A stretch of 64,000 bases of DNA from Oscillospiraceae bacterium (GCA_015068225.1 SVKX01000002.1:62001-126000), one strand, 5' to 3'; counted from the first letter of the stretch, positions 25,433-35,348 are shown. Notes: a model not told the origin generated them from the sequence alone. Program-made: numbers and translations.

Positions 25433-27736
25433 TCATTTGGCATCCAGCTGGATCTGATCCTCCAATACTCGGATGCAAACCTCGGAAACGGGCGTTTCAA
25501 AGGACTGGATGATGACCTCAGAAATGGGATCTTCCAAATCTCTTTGGATGGTTCTGCGAAGGTTTCTGGCGCCATAAGTGACGGAATACGCCTTTTTCAC
25601 CAGATACTGCCGCAGATCCTCCTCCCAGGACAGTTTCAGTCCCCTATCCGCAAGATTCTGCTTCAGCTCTTGCAGCATAATATCTGCAATATTCAGGAAA
25701 TCCTCTTCAGAAAGGTGATTAAAGGTTATGATCTCATCCACACGGTTGAGAAATTCCGGTCTAAGGAACTCAGACAGGGCCTTCATGGTCTTTTCCTTCA
25801 CCATCTGCTGGTCGGTACGGCCGAAGCCCATACCGCCTACCCTGCCCTCAGAGCCTGCATTAGAGGTCATGACGATGATGGTATTTTCAAAATTTACCTG
25901 CCGTCCCTGGGCATCGGTGATACGACCGTCATCCAAAACCTGAAGTAAGACATTCAGTACATCCGGATGGGCCTTTTCGATCTCGTCGAACAAGACCACA
26001 GAGTAGGGCTTGCGGCGAATCTTTTCGGTAAGCTGTCCGGCTTCATCATAGCCAACATACCCGGGAGGAGAACCGATCAGCTTGGAAACGGTATGCTTCT
26101 CCATATATTCCGACATATCCAGCCGGATCAGGCTGTCCACACTGTCAAACAAGTCATCTGCCAGCCGCTTGACAAGCTCCGTCTTACCAACGCCGGTAGG
26201 ACCTACAAAGATAAAGGACGCGGGTCGCTTTTTGGGAGAAATACCCACACGATGCCGGCGAATTGCACGGGAAACAGCATCTACAGCCTCATCCTGCCCC
26301 ACAATATGTGCCTTCAAGCGATCCTTTAGGCCGTTGATCTGCTGATATTCCTGGGCCTTGATCTTAGAAGCAGGGATCTTTGTCCAAAGTTCAATGATCC
26401 GGGCAAGATTTTCAATGGTCACCGCCGGCGGAGGCACCTGCTCCAGCTCCTCGATCCTTGCAGCCACCTGACACAGCTTGCTGCGAATGTGGGCAAGGCG
26501 CTCGTAATGCTCATTTTCGGTGTCTTCCGTGAGCATCTGCAGCTCCAGCTCATAGTCATCCCGCTCCTTGCGCAGCATGGCAAGCTCAGAGATCTCCTTA
26601 CAGCGCAGGTTCACATCGGAGCAGGCCTCATCCATCAGGTCAATAGCCTTATCCGGCAGGAAACGGTCAGTAATATATCGCTCGGAAAGAATCACGCATT
26701 GCCGGGCAATCTCCGGAGAAATGGTCACACCGTGGAAGTCGGCATAGCTCTTTGCAATGCCCTGCATGATCTGGCATGCTTCCTCAAGAGTCGGTTCTGC
26801 AACACTCACCGGCTGAAAACGGCGCTCCAAGGCGGCATCCTTTTCGATGTGCTTGCGGTACTCGTTATATGTGGTTGCGCCAATGACCTGGATCTCACCT
26901 CTGGAAAGGGCAGGTTTCAGAATGTTGGCAGCATTCATAGAGCCTTCCGCGTCTCCGGCGCCCACCAGATTGTGAACTTCGTCGATCACAAGAATAATAT
27001 TGCCGCATTCCTTGATTTCACCGATCAAGCTTTTCATCCGGCTTTCAAACTGACCGCGGAATTGCGTTCCGGCGACCAGAGCCGTCAGATCCAGCAAAAA
27101 GACTTCCTTATCCCGAAGCTTATAGGGCACATCTCCTGCAGCGATCCGCTGCGCCAGGCCCTCCGCAATGGCAGTCTTACCTACACCCGGTTCACCAATC
27201 AGGCAAGGATTGTTTTTTTGGCGACGGTTCAGGATCTGAATGACCCGCTCCGTCTCCACATCCCGTCCAATTACTTTATCCAATTTTCCTTCCCTGGCCC
27301 TTCCGGTCAGGTCCATGCAGTAATTGTCCAGAAACTTATGTTTTTTATTCTTGCGCTTGGGCTGGTCACCCTCATTATTTTCCGTGCCTTTTTCTTCCTT
27401 ACGGTGTGCAGGGTGGTTTTGCTGAGGCATCATGGGACCACCAGGGCCGAAAAGCTGGTTCAGCATGGGAAATGTTGCCGTCTGTGAATCCATTTCATCC
27501 TCATCCAGATCTTCTTTGTCCATCTGGCCGAACATACTGCTCATTTCATCTGTCAGATTATCCAGATCTTCCTCAGAAAAGCCCATCTGTTTTACTGCCT
27601 GATCGATCTGAGGGATTCCAAGACTTCTGGCGCACTTCAGGCAGAAGCCTTCATTCATGGTTACGCCATTTTCAACCTTGGTGATGAAAACGACGGCTAT
27701 ATTCTTCTTACATTTGGTACACAGCTTTGGCTGCAT
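25433..27736 (-). CDS. clpE: ClpE-type AAA+ unfoldase with N-terminal zinc finger
   Basis: This is an HSP100 chaperone that unfolds proteins, usually for ClpP. The N-terminus has a zinc finger (Cys 6, 9, 32 and 35 in CTKC and CLKC) in place of the usual Clp N domain, which is the ClpE arrangement. Two AAA modules follow, with Walker [10 protein letters not shown] and GPTGVGKTE, and a short middle domain rich in Glu and Leu. The second module has the [10 protein letters not shown] pore loop. The 767-residue length fits. I see no CtsR operator (two GGTCAAA repeats) upstream, unlike Bacillus clpE; a different palindrome spans the -10 region instead. Confidence 0.88.
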   Translation of the reverse strand: MQPKLCTKCKKNIAVVFITKVENGVTMNEGFCLKCARSLGIPQIDQAVKQMGFSEEDLDNLTDEMSSMFGQMDKEDLDEDEMDSQTATFPMLNQLFGPGGPMMPQQNHPAHRKEEKGTENNEGDQPKRKNKKHKFLDNYCMDLTGRAREGKLDKVIGRDVETERVIQILNRRQKNNPCLIGEPGVGKTAIAEGLAQRIAAGDVPYKLRDKEVFLLDLTALVAGTQFRGQFESRMKSLIGEIKECGNIILVIDEVHNLVGAGDAEGSMNAANILKPALSRGEIQVIGATTYNEYRKHIEKDAALERRFQPVSVAEPTLEEACQIMQGIAKSYADFHGVTISPEIARQCVILSERYITDRFLPDKAIDLMDEACSDVNLRCKEISELAMLRKERDDYELELQMLTEDTENEHYERLAHIRSKLCQVAARIEELEQVPPPAVTIENLARIIELWTKIPASKIKAQEYQQINGLKDRLKAHIVGQDEAVDAVSRAIRRHRVGISPKKRPASFIFVGPTGVGKTELVKRLADDLFDSVDSLIRLDMSEYMEKHTVSKLIGSPPGYVGYDEAGQLTEKIRRKPYSVVLFDEIEKAHPDVLNVLLQVLDDGRITDAQGRQVNFENTIIVMTSNAGSEGRVGGMGFGRTDQQMVKEKTMKALSEFLRPEFLNRVDEIITFNHLSEEDFLNIADIMLQELKQNLADRGLKLSWEEDLRQYLVKKAYSVTYGARNLRRTIQRDLEDPISEVIIQSFETPVSEVCIRVLEDQIQLDAK

Positions 27737-27768
27737 AGTATCACTCCAATCCATGGGGAAAGTATTTC

Positions 27769-27799
27769 TTCCGGTCAAGTCTATCATACCCGACCGGAA
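27769..27799 (-). promoter_or_regulatory. Inverted repeat over the clpE promoter region
   Basis: Perfect 8-bp arms TTCCGGTC and GACCGGAA, 15 bases apart, flank a -10-like TATGAT (minus strand, 27783-27788) about 50 bases before the clpE ATG. There is no U tract, so an operator is more likely than a terminator. Confidence 0.4.
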
Positions 27800-27823
27800 A
27801 AATAACAAATAATTTTTAAACTT

Positions 27824-28594
27824 TTACAAAGGAGCACATTCAAATTTTTCCACACCGTCATCATACCACAGGTGTGTCATATAAAGGCCGCCGGCAGGAA
27901 CAGTAGGACCTGCGGCTGTACGGTTTCCGGAATCAAGAATCGTACCAATTTCTGCTGGCAAGATCTTCCCTTCTGCCGCATATACCACTGTTCCGGCCAT
28001 GGCACGGGCCATATTATACAAAAAGCCGTTGGCGCAGACACGGAGCCGGAGCAGATCGCCCTCGCGCTCTACATTGTAATAATATACTGTACGTACTGTG
28101 GATTTGACATCGGTTCCAACAGAACGCACCGCGGCAAAATCGTGGGTGCCCACAAAAGCCGATGCCGCCTCCTGCATGATCCGCTCATCCAAATGTTTGG
28201 GATAAAACCAAGCCCGATTCACATAAAAGGGATCTTTTAGGCGGGAATTATAGATCAGGTAGGTGTACTCTTTCCGCTGGCAGGAGCAAATGGCATTAAA
28301 GTTTTCATGCACATCAAATGCCTTTGTGACCACAATATCCGGCGGCAAATGGGTATTCAGCGCATAGGGAAGCCGATCGCAGGGAATGGTGGATCTGGTT
28401 CTGAAATTTGCCACATAGCATTTGGCATGAACACCGGCATCCGTTCTGCCACAGCCGGTTACATGCACACTGTGTCCCACCACTTTTGCTATGGCTTTTT
28501 CCATAGTCTCCTGAACCGTAGGCAGATTCTTCTGCATCTGCCAGCCATGATAGGCTGTGCCCAAATAGGTCAAAAACAAAGCAATATTGCGCAT
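27824..28594 (-). CDS. truA: tRNA pseudouridine(38-40) synthase
   Basis: TruA converts uridines 38-40 of the tRNA anticodon arm to pseudouridine. The catalytic Asp is in GCGRTDAGVHA, and YLGTAYHGWQMQ at the start and SFVGTHDFAAV in the middle are family motifs. The 256-residue length is normal. ATG 28594 is preferred to the ORF-track start, which lies in ecfT. The order ecfA1-ecfA2-ecfT-truA is a conserved Firmicutes arrangement. Confidence 0.96.
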   Translation of the reverse strand: MRNIALFLTYLGTAYHGWQMQKNLPTVQETMEKAIAKVVGHSVHVTGCGRTDAGVHAKCYVANFRTRSTIPCDRLPYALNTHLPPDIVVTKAFDVHENFNAICSCQRKEYTYLIYNSRLKDPFYVNRAWFYPKHLDERIMQEAASAFVGTHDFAAVRSVGTDVKSTVRTVYYYNVEREGDLLRLRVCANGFLYNMARAMAGTVVYAAEGKILPAEIGTILDSGNRTAAGPTVPAGGLYMTHLWYDDGVEKFECAPL

Positions 28595-28601
28595 AATTAC
28601 C

Positions 28602-29408
28602 TCACAGGCCAAAGTTCCGCAGTACAATGATTGCAGCCAGCAGCAAAGCCGCTGCACTAAATGCCTTAAAATCCCGAAGTTTGTAACGGAGCAGTTTCAT
28701 TTTGGTACGCCCGTCGCCGCCCTGATAGCATCTGCACTCCATGGCGGTCGCCAACTCATCTGCTCTGCGGAATGCACTGATAAACAGAGGAACCAGAATG
28801 GGCACCAATGCCTTTACCCGCTCCATCAGCTTTCCACTTTCAAAATCTGCGCCTCTGGCCTTCTGGGCAGCCATGATCTTATCCGTTTCCTCGATCAAAG
28901 TGGGAATAAAACGCAAAGCAATGCACATCATCATGGAAAGCTCATGAACAGGAACTTTGATTTTCTTCAGTGGCCCAAGCAGCGATTCCAGACCATCTGT
29001 CAGTGAAATAGGCGAAGTTGTGTAGGTCAGTAGAAATGTGGATGCGATCAGCATCAGAATGCGGACCAGCATAAAGACCGCTCGGATCACACCCTCCAGT
29101 GTAATGGTAATCCCCCAAAAAGATACCAGCACCGTCTCTCCCTGAGTAAAGAACAGATTCAATATGGCAGTAAATGCAAGGATCATTATCAGCGGCTTCA
29201 TACCACGAATAAACGACTTTGCCGGAATCCGGGATATACAGATGCAGGCCAAAAGAAACACCAGCATCAGCCCATAAGAGATCCAGTTTACAGCCAGAAA
29301 TAGGGCAACAATAAATACAACAAGGAAAATCAGCTTTGTTCTGGGATCCAAACGGTGGATAAAAGAATTTCCGGGGAAATACTGACCCAAAGTAATATCT
29401 TTAAGCAT
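28602..29408 (-). CDS. ecfT: Energy-coupling factor transporter transmembrane protein
   Basis: EcfT is the membrane scaffold that joins EcfA1/EcfA2 to exchangeable substrate-binding S components for vitamin or metal uptake. It begins with YFPGNSFIHRLDPRTKL, has about five to six membrane helices, and carries the coupling-helix motif AQKARGADF. The 268-residue length is normal. It overlaps ecfA2 by 8 bases. No S component lies nearby, which fits a shared group II ECF module. Confidence 0.95.
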   Translation of the reverse strand: MLKDITLGQYFPGNSFIHRLDPRTKLIFLVVFIVALFLAVNWISYGLMLVFLLACICISRIPAKSFIRGMKPLIMILAFTAILNLFFTQGETVLVSFWGITITLEGVIRAVFMLVRILMLIASTFLLTYTTSPISLTDGLESLLGPLKKIKVPVHELSMMMCIALRFIPTLIEETDKIMAAQKARGADFESGKLMERVKALVPILVPLFISAFRRADELATAMECRCYQGGDGRTKMKLLRYKLRDFKAFSAAALLLAAIIVLRNFGL

Positions 29409-30264
29409 GGCGCATCCCCCCTGGCATTTTTCTCAGGGCATCTACTGCCTGATCAATGGTATACACACTGGGGACATCCGCACCCATCTGCTTCAAGCGC
29501 AGGAAGACCCTTGTGATCTCCGGAATGTCCAGTCCCATGGCAAGCAATTCCTCTGCTCTGTCAAATACCTTGGCAGGCACATCGTCCATAACAAGTCTGG
29601 AATCATTCATCACGATCAGCCGGTCTGTCAGTCTTGCCACATCGTTCATGGAATGGCTGACCATCATGATCGTAGCATTTTTGGCGGCACGATACCGCTG
29701 CAGATTGGAAAGGATCTCCTCCCTGCCGGCAGGATCCAGCCCTGCAGTAGGCTCGTCAAGGATCAGAATCTCCGGCTCCATGGCAATTACGCCTGCAATG
29801 GCCACTCGACGCTTCTGTCCGCCGGACAGATCAAAGGGAGAAACCTGAAGCAGATCTTCAGGAATACCCACAAAATCCGCAGCTTCCCGCACGCGCTTAT
29901 CAATTTCCTCATGGGAAAGCTTCTGATTCCTAGGGCCAAACGCGATATCTTTGTATACTGTCTCCTCAAAAAGCTGGTACTCCGGGTACTGAAACACCAG
30001 ACCCACGCGGAAACGGGCCTGACGGGTCAATGCCTTGTCAGACCAGATATCCTGTCCATCCAGCAAAATTTCACCGGAGGACGGCTTCAGCAGGCCGTTC
30101 AGATGCTGGATCAAAGTGGATTTACCGGAACCGGTGTGTCCGATAATGCCGATAAACTCCCCACGTTCTACACAAAAACTCACAGAATCCAACGCTTTAT
30201 GCTCAAAAGGCGTTCCGGCGCTGTATACATGTGTCAGATTTTTTACCTGTAAAAAAGATGCCAA
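29401..30264 (-). CDS. ecfA2: ECF transporter ATP-binding protein EcfA2
   Basis: This is one of the two ABC ATPases of the ECF module. Walker A is GHTGSGKST, the signature is LSGGQKRR and Walker B is ILILDEPTAGLDP. The 287-residue length fits. It begins at a TTG (30264) with GGAGGG seven bases upstream. It lies between ecfA1 and ecfT. Confidence 0.94.
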   Translation of the reverse strand: MASFLQVKNLTHVYSAGTPFEHKALDSVSFCVERGEFIGIIGHTGSGKSTLIQHLNGLLKPSSGEILLDGQDIWSDKALTRQARFRVGLVFQYPEYQLFEETVYKDIAFGPRNQKLSHEEIDKRVREAADFVGIPEDLLQVSPFDLSGGQKRRVAIAGVIAMEPEILILDEPTAGLDPAGREEILSNLQRYRAAKNATIMMVSHSMNDVARLTDRLIVMNDSRLVMDDVPAKVFDRAEELLAMGLDIPEITRVFLRLKQMGADVPSVYTIDQAVDALRKMPGGMRHA

Positions 30265-30283
30265 TTTATTTCCCTCCCGCGGG

Positions 30284-31132
30284 TCAGACCTTTACCTTTT
30301 CATAAAGTATCTGCGCGCATTCCTCTGCACTGAGTCTGTCTAGTGGCATATCATAACCTAGTTTATTCAGCGTATAGCAAAGCTCTACGGTTTCCGGAGC
30401 GGCAAGTCCGATGCTGTGAAGCAACTCCACCTGAGAAAACACCTGCTTCGGCGTGCCATCTGCGGCAACCTGCCCTTGATGCAGCACGATCACCCGGTCT
30501 GCCTGAGCCGCTTCGTCCATATGGTGGGTGATCAGGATCACCGTAATGCCTTTTTCCTGATTCAATCTGGAGATCGTTTGCATGACCTCTCTACGTCCTC
30601 TGGGATCCAGCATCGCAGTCGGTTCATCCAAAACAATGCAACTGGGCTCCATAGCGATGATACCGGCAATGGCAACCCGCTGCTTCTGGCCGCCGGAAAG
30701 CAGATGGGGCGCATGCTCCCGGTACTCGTACATTCCCACCTGCTTCAGGGCCTGGTCCACTCTCTTGCGGATCTCAGGGCTGGAAATACTCAGATTCTCA
30801 GGGCCGAAGGCAACGTCCTCTTCCACCACATTGGCAACGATCTGGTTATCCGGATTCTGAAAAACCATTCCCACGGTACGGCGAATGGCAATCAGCTTTT
30901 CCGGATCTGAAGTATCCATTCCAAAGGCATATATCTTGCCGCCGCAGGGCAGCAGAATGGAATTAAAGTGCTTGGCAAGTGTGGATTTTCCACAGCCGTT
31001 GCCGCCCAAAACTGCAACAAAGCTGCCTTTCTCCACAGAAAGATTCAAGTCTTTAAATACGGCAACGCCGGGCGTGTCATCCACGCCCGGATACGTATAG
31101 GCCAAATGTTCAACGCAAATTGCTGTGCTCAA
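30284..31132 (-). CDS. ecfA1: ECF transporter ATP-binding protein EcfA1
   Basis: The second ECF ATPase has Walker A GGNGCGKST, signature LLSGGQKQR and Walker B CIVLDEPTAMLDP. The ORF-track GTG at 31162 lies inside the upstream methyltransferase gene. The TTG at 31132 has AAGGGAGG eight bases before it and gives a normal N-terminus (STAICVEHLAYTYPG), so I use it (282 residues). Confidence 0.93.
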   Translation of the reverse strand: MSTAICVEHLAYTYPGVDDTPGVAVFKDLNLSVEKGSFVAVLGGNGCGKSTLAKHFNSILLPCGGKIYAFGMDTSDPEKLIAIRRTVGMVFQNPDNQIVANVVEEDVAFGPENLSISSPEIRKRVDQALKQVGMYEYREHAPHLLSGGQKQRVAIAGIIAMEPSCIVLDEPTAMLDPRGRREVMQTISRLNQEKGITVILITHHMDEAAQADRVIVLHQGQVAADGTPKQVFSQVELLHSIGLAAPETVELCYTLNKLGYDMPLDRLSAEECAQILYEKVKV

Positions 31133-31149
31133 TGAAAAAGCCTCCCTTA

Positions 31150-32016
31150 TCAGGGTGTCCACCTTCCGGTAGCGCCGCAGGGCAGCATAATGCCGGTGGA
31201 GCTTACAGGAAGACCCAACTCCCCTACCTGCGTACTTCCGCCATGGCGCGCACCAAATACAACATCGGATGCATAGCCGACGGCAGAGGGTGCAAGACCG
31301 GTGGTATAAGAATTGATAATTACAAAAAGCGGATTGTCTGTCAGCAGTTTCGCTGTTTCCAGAAGAAACGGATAAAAACTGGTCTCCATCTTCCAGATCT
31401 CACCGCTGGGACCTCTTCCATAGCTGGGAGGGTCCATAATGATGCCATCATACCGGCGTCCTCTGCGGATCTCCCGCTGAATAAACTTACCGCAGTCATC
31501 CACGATCCAGTGGATCGGCTTGTCCGCAAGCCCTGATGCAACCGCATTTTCCTTCGCCCATGCCACCATTCCCTTGGAAGCATCCACATGGTATACCTCT
31601 GCGCCTCCCGCTGCCGCTGCCAGAGTGGCACCGCCGGAATAGGCAAAAAGATTCAGCACGCGAACCGGCCGCTTGGCACCGGCAACCTTCTCCCGGATAA
31701 AGTCCCAGTTGGCCGCCTGCTCCGGAAATACACCGGTGTGCTTAAAATTCATAGGTTTTACATTGAAGGTCAGATAGTCCTTATACCGGATCTGCCAGCG
31801 CTCCGGCAGGCGATGGTCAGACCAGTGACCACCGCCGGTATTGGAACGAACATAGCGGGCATCGAACTTTTTCCAGCCCGGGTGCTCTTTGGGTGTATTC
31901 CAGATCACCTGAGGATCCGGACGGACAAGCAGATACTTGCCCCATCGTTCCAGACGTTCACCATCTGATGTGTCCAGAACCTCATAATCTTTCCATTCAT
32001 CGGATAACCAGATCAT
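31150..32016 (-). CDS. Class I SAM-dependent methyltransferase (RlmI-like)
   Basis: The Rossmann fold has LNLFAYSGGATLAAA as SAM motif I, the acidic VDASKG after strand 2, and the catalytic-type IIMDPPSYGRG. This layout is that of 23S rRNA cytosine methyltransferases of the RlmI/RlmL group, but the 288-residue protein lacks a PUA domain, so the target RNA is not certain. It overlaps the PBP gene stop by 4 bases. Confidence 0.85.
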   Translation of the reverse strand: MIWLSDEWKDYEVLDTSDGERLERWGKYLLVRPDPQVIWNTPKEHPGWKKFDARYVRSNTGGGHWSDHRLPERWQIRYKDYLTFNVKPMNFKHTGVFPEQAANWDFIREKVAGAKRPVRVLNLFAYSGGATLAAAAGGAEVYHVDASKGMVAWAKENAVASGLADKPIHWIVDDCGKFIQREIRRGRRYDGIIMDPPSYGRGPSGEIWKMETSFYPFLLETAKLLTDNPLFVIINSYTTGLAPSAVGYASDVVFGARHGGSTQVGELGLPVSSTGIMLPCGATGRWTP

Positions 32017-34820
32017 GGCTCCTCCTCATTTGATCCGTTTAAGCTGCCTTGTGTTGGCTGGGTTGGTGTAGAGCTCTGGGTATCATCGTCTTCAGGCTGT
32101 TGCGTCTGTTCATGCTCCTTCTGATACTCCAGCCAATCTGCCTTTGTATGCTCGGTGCATACCAAATACGGCGCATTGATGCCGATGTTCAAATCACCGT
32201 CAATGCCCTTATAATTTCCGGGTTTTCCGCTGGAATCTACCAGATAAATATAATTATCGGCGCAGTGCATCTCCCAGAGGCCCTTGGTGCTGGCCTTGGC
32301 AATATCATTGACCTCTTTTTGCGTCATCTTCACCAGAGATTTCTTAACCAGCTTAGCCTCTCCAACCTCTGCCAGCTTCTTGCAGTATTCATTTGCTACC
32401 GCATTACAGCTCTCGCAGAAATCAATGGTCACATGGCACTCGCACTCATCCAGCGGCTCGTCCTCTTCATAGACCTTGACCTTTTCCACTCGGGATCCTC
32501 GAACCTCGTTGTAGCAGGCCTCTGTTGCAACCTTACCGCAGTCCAGACAAACAAATACATCAATCATATCCTTTGTATCATACAGGGATCTGGATGTCTT
32601 GCCGGTGTGCAGCGGTGTCATGACCTTTTTCCAAAGCTGTCCGGCAGGGTTGCCACCGTGAACCATTGTAATAACCTCGGGGTTGTCATAGCCGCACCAT
32701 GCAGCAGCAGTATAATAGTTGGTATAACCGCAGAACCAACGGTCCTTGTAACTGGCGGTACTACCGGTCTTACCGGCAACATCGATATATGTGCCGTTAG
32801 CACCGATCTGGCCCAGATCAGCGCCTGTACCGGTACCGCCTGCCACTGCCTGATCCAGGCAGTAGCTGATATAGTTGGCGGTCTTTTCGCTGATGATCTG
32901 CTCAGAATCCTGGGTATTGTCCAGAACCAGTTCACCCTTACTGTTGTAGACCTTGGTATAGGTCCGTGCCTCCCGGTAAAGACCGCCGTTGGCAAGGGCC
33001 GCATAGGCAGCGCTCATCTCCCGCAGGTTGACACCATGGGTAGGCGCACCCAAAGCAAGGGGCGAATAGTTTTCGTCAGAGAATACCGTTCCCTGATTAT
33101 TCACGAAATAATTGGTCAGTGTGGACAAACCAAACTTATACTTGGCAAAGTTGTAGCTGTAGCCCAGACCGATGGAATCCAGTGTGTTTACCGCAGCACC
33201 GTTGACAGAATGCTTGATCGCGGAAAGAATGGTACGGGTGTAGGAATAATCCCGGCCGTCATTATACGGGAAGGGTCTTCCGTCTGTATAATACAGGGGC
33301 ATATCCTTCACAACGGATGCAGGCGTGATGACGCCAAGCTCAAACGCAGGGGCATAAACTGTCAGCGGTTTCAACGAGGAACCGGGCTGCAGCTCAGCAT
33401 CTGTAACACGGTTGTAGGCGTCATGGACTACCTTTTCTCCAACACCGCCTGCCATAGCCACAATATCGCCTGTGCGGTTATCAATGAGGCAAATGCCGGA
33501 CTGAAGCTGCTGCAGGCTGACATCCTCAGGAATCTGGGAAAGGTCTGTGTAGATCTTGTCCACAGCCTCCTGGGCCTTCATATCAAATGTTGTATAGATA
33601 TGGAAGCCGCCCCGACCGATAATGTCCTTGTAAGACTGCTTTGTCTCTTTGGATGCACTGTTCCAGTCTACACCGTTCTTTGCTGCTAAATCCTTGGCAA
33701 CATCCTCCAGAACCGTATCCATAAACCAGGAATAGACTTCCTGAGAAGCATTCAAGCCGATCTCCGTAGCTCCGCCGCACTGGGGGCAGTAATAAATTCC
33801 GTCATCATGCTTATCAAAAGCGCTTACCTTGCCATGGAAACCGCAGAGCTCATTGGGGCAGTCTGCCACCTTATCCTGCTCGTCGATTCCGCGCTTCAGA
33901 ACGATCTCTTCCGCAATCGCAGCTTCGTATTCCTCTTCAGTCAGGAAACCCTGCTCATGCATTTGCTTAAGGGTCAGATCCCGGCGGTACTTGTTTTGCT
34001 CCATGCCGGTTTTTCCATATTTATCCAAACTGGTACGGTACGGGTCATACCGGGTAGGATTATTGGTAATGCTGATCAAGGATGCACATTCGGCCGCTGT
34101 CAAATGTTCCAGCTCTTTGCCGTAATATGTTGCAGCGGCCGCTTTAACGCCGTCACACCGCTGGCCAAGGTAAATGATATTCAGATAATACTCCAGAATG
34201 ATTTCCTTGTCATACCGGCGCTCCAGCTCTGTGGCGCGAAAAATTTCCATTAACTTTCGCTGGACAGTAACATCATCCGCCGCATCATTGCCGTCCTTCA
34301 ACAATATGTTTTTGATCAACTGCTGGGTAATTGTAGAACCGCCGGCATCCGCACTATTCATAAAAATACCAACGCAAGCCTGAACAGTAGTTACCCAGTC
34401 AACGCCTTGATGTTCAAAGAATCGCTTATCCTCAATAGAAACCGCCGCATGGATCAGATCCTCAGGGATGTCTTCATAGTCCACCCACTCCTGCTTAATA
34501 TCGGCATAAATCTGCTGCAGCTTCTGAATGTTGCCGCTTTCGTCCAGATAATAGGCATTAGAGGTCTGATCCAGCACCACATCATCCAGAACGGTACCTG
34601 CATTGGGCATAATATCCGTCTCCAGATAGTTTGCCAGCGTTACAACAAACACAACCATACATATGCCCGCGATCAACAGCACAGTTGCCAGCGCTGCTGC
34701 CACGATCTTAAATACGGAATAACAGGCGATCCACAGACTGCGTGCAGCCGCAAGAATCACATTCGGCTTCCAAGCCTGCCGGGATACCCGTCTTTTCCGT
34801 CCATTATTCTCTTTCGCCAT
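32013..34820 (-). CDS. Class A penicillin-binding protein (PBP1A-type)
   Basis: This bifunctional peptidoglycan synthase acts outside the membrane. After a cytoplasmic basic tail and one membrane helix (about residues 38-62) comes the glycosyltransferase domain (SIEDKRFFEHQGVDW, GGSTITQQLIKN). The transpeptidase domain has GSSLKP (SxxK), HSVNG (SxN) and AGKTGST. Between them lies a Cys pattern C-x4-C-x18-C-x2-C (CPNELC, CPQC) that looks like a zinc ribbon, unusual for a PBP. A second Cys-rich tail (VCLDCGKVATEAC, FCESCN) precedes an acidic Thr/Gln end. The 935-residue length is long for the family. ATG 34820 follows GGAGGTAAAG. Confidence 0.93.
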   Translation of the reverse strand: MAKENNGRKRRVSRQAWKPNVILAAARSLWIACYSVFKIVAAALATVLLIAGICMVVFVVTLANYLETDIMPNAGTVLDDVVLDQTSNAYYLDESGNIQKLQQIYADIKQEWVDYEDIPEDLIHAAVSIEDKRFFEHQGVDWVTTVQACVGIFMNSADAGGSTITQQLIKNILLKDGNDAADDVTVQRKLMEIFRATELERRYDKEIILEYYLNIIYLGQRCDGVKAAAATYYGKELEHLTAAECASLISITNNPTRYDPYRTSLDKYGKTGMEQNKYRRDLTLKQMHEQGFLTEEEYEAAIAEEIVLKRGIDEQDKVADCPNELCGFHGKVSAFDKHDDGIYYCPQCGGATEIGLNASQEVYSWFMDTVLEDVAKDLAAKNGVDWNSASKETKQSYKDIIGRGGFHIYTTFDMKAQEAVDKIYTDLSQIPEDVSLQQLQSGICLIDNRTGDIVAMAGGVGEKVVHDAYNRVTDAELQPGSSLKPLTVYAPAFELGVITPASVVKDMPLYYTDGRPFPYNDGRDYSYTRTILSAIKHSVNGAAVNTLDSIGLGYSYNFAKYKFGLSTLTNYFVNNQGTVFSDENYSPLALGAPTHGVNLREMSAAYAALANGGLYREARTYTKVYNSKGELVLDNTQDSEQIISEKTANYISYCLDQAVAGGTGTGADLGQIGANGTYIDVAGKTGSTASYKDRWFCGYTNYYTAAAWCGYDNPEVITMVHGGNPAGQLWKKVMTPLHTGKTSRSLYDTKDMIDVFVCLDCGKVATEACYNEVRGSRVEKVKVYEEDEPLDECECHVTIDFCESCNAVANEYCKKLAEVGEAKLVKKSLVKMTQKEVNDIAKASTKGLWEMHCADNYIYLVDSSGKPGNYKGIDGDLNIGINAPYLVCTEHTKADWLEYQKEHEQTQQPEDDDTQSSTPTQPTQGSLNGSNEEEP

Positions 34821-34906
34821 GCTTTACCTCCAAAATAGCAGCCCATAAGGGCTCGCGCGGTTTAAATTCTTTGCTACCGGCATAATCGCATACGACCAGT
34901 CATATA

Positions 34907-34915
34907 ATTATAGCA
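34907..34915 (-). promoter_or_regulatory. Extended -10 promoter of the PBP/ECF operon
   Basis: On the minus strand TGCTATAAT gives a perfect extended -10 about 85 bases before the PBP start; the -35 is weak. A short hairpin (GAGCCC, GGGCT) lies in the leader. Confidence 0.6.
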
Positions 34916-34992
34916 TACCCAAAAGCAAAACGAAAGCCCTATTTTTCATTTTTAATTTTAATTCACATTTCATATTAAATTCGAAGTTTTTC

Positions 34993-35022
34993 TCATAATC
35001 TTCTTCGCCTCAGGCATACTAT
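34993..35022 (+). promoter_or_regulatory. Candidate sigma-E promoter
   Basis: TCATAAT (34993-34999) and CATACTAT (35015-35022), 15 bases apart, match the sigma-E -35 (kmATATT) at 6 of 7 and -10 (CATACAnT) at 7 of 8 positions. The next gene starts 20 bases downstream. Confidence 0.45.
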
Positions 35023-35042
35023 TTCCAAGGAGGCGCACATCT

Positions 35043-35270
35043 ATGAGAAAACGCAATAGAATATTATATAGTATCATTCTTTTTGGTTTTCTGATCGGCA
35101 TTCATAACGGTCAGATCGCACTGTGGCGGGATAACGATCCCACGCCCATCAAGGTATTCCCCTATCGGGCGGAGATATTGCCGGAGACAGACCAATTCGC
35201 CCTTAGGAAGGGCATCCGCATAAATAGTATGGCAGATCTTCAGCGGCTGCTGCAGGACTATCTTTCCTGA
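35043..35270 (+). CDS. Small exported protein resembling the BofC C-terminal domain
   Basis: The 75-residue protein has an N-terminal hydrophobic helix (LYSIILFGFLIGIH) after basic residues, so it is membrane-anchored or exported. The rest (LPETDQFALRKGIRINSM and LQRLLQDYL) resembles the C-terminal domain of BofC, a forespore intermembrane-space regulator of sigma-K activation; this match is by eye and tentative. A sigma-E-like promoter and CCAAGGAGG ribosome site precede it, which would fit sporulation-specific expression. Confidence 0.6.
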   Translation: MRKRNRILYSIILFGFLIGIHNGQIALWRDNDPTPIKVFPYRAEILPETDQFALRKGIRINSMADLQRLLQDYLS

Positions 35271-35288
35271 TTAGACAATATTGGACTC

Positions 35289-35317
35289 TTGATTTTATTC
35301 TTCTTATGGGTTAGAAT
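35289..35317 (+). promoter_or_regulatory. Sigma-A promoter of the DUF1292 gene
   Basis: TTGATT (35289-35294) and TAGAAT (35312-35317) are 17 bases apart. Confidence 0.7.
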
Positions 35318-35348
35318 AAGGATGCAACTACCATGAAGGAGAATTAGC

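Noticed and set aside
32049-33689. 546-residue + strand ORF with hydrophobic stretches
   Set aside because: Antisense shadow of the PBP gene; no start signal.
34821-34906. Possible riboswitch before the PBP gene
   Set aside because: Only one short hairpin is visible and no conserved riboswitch core was recognised.
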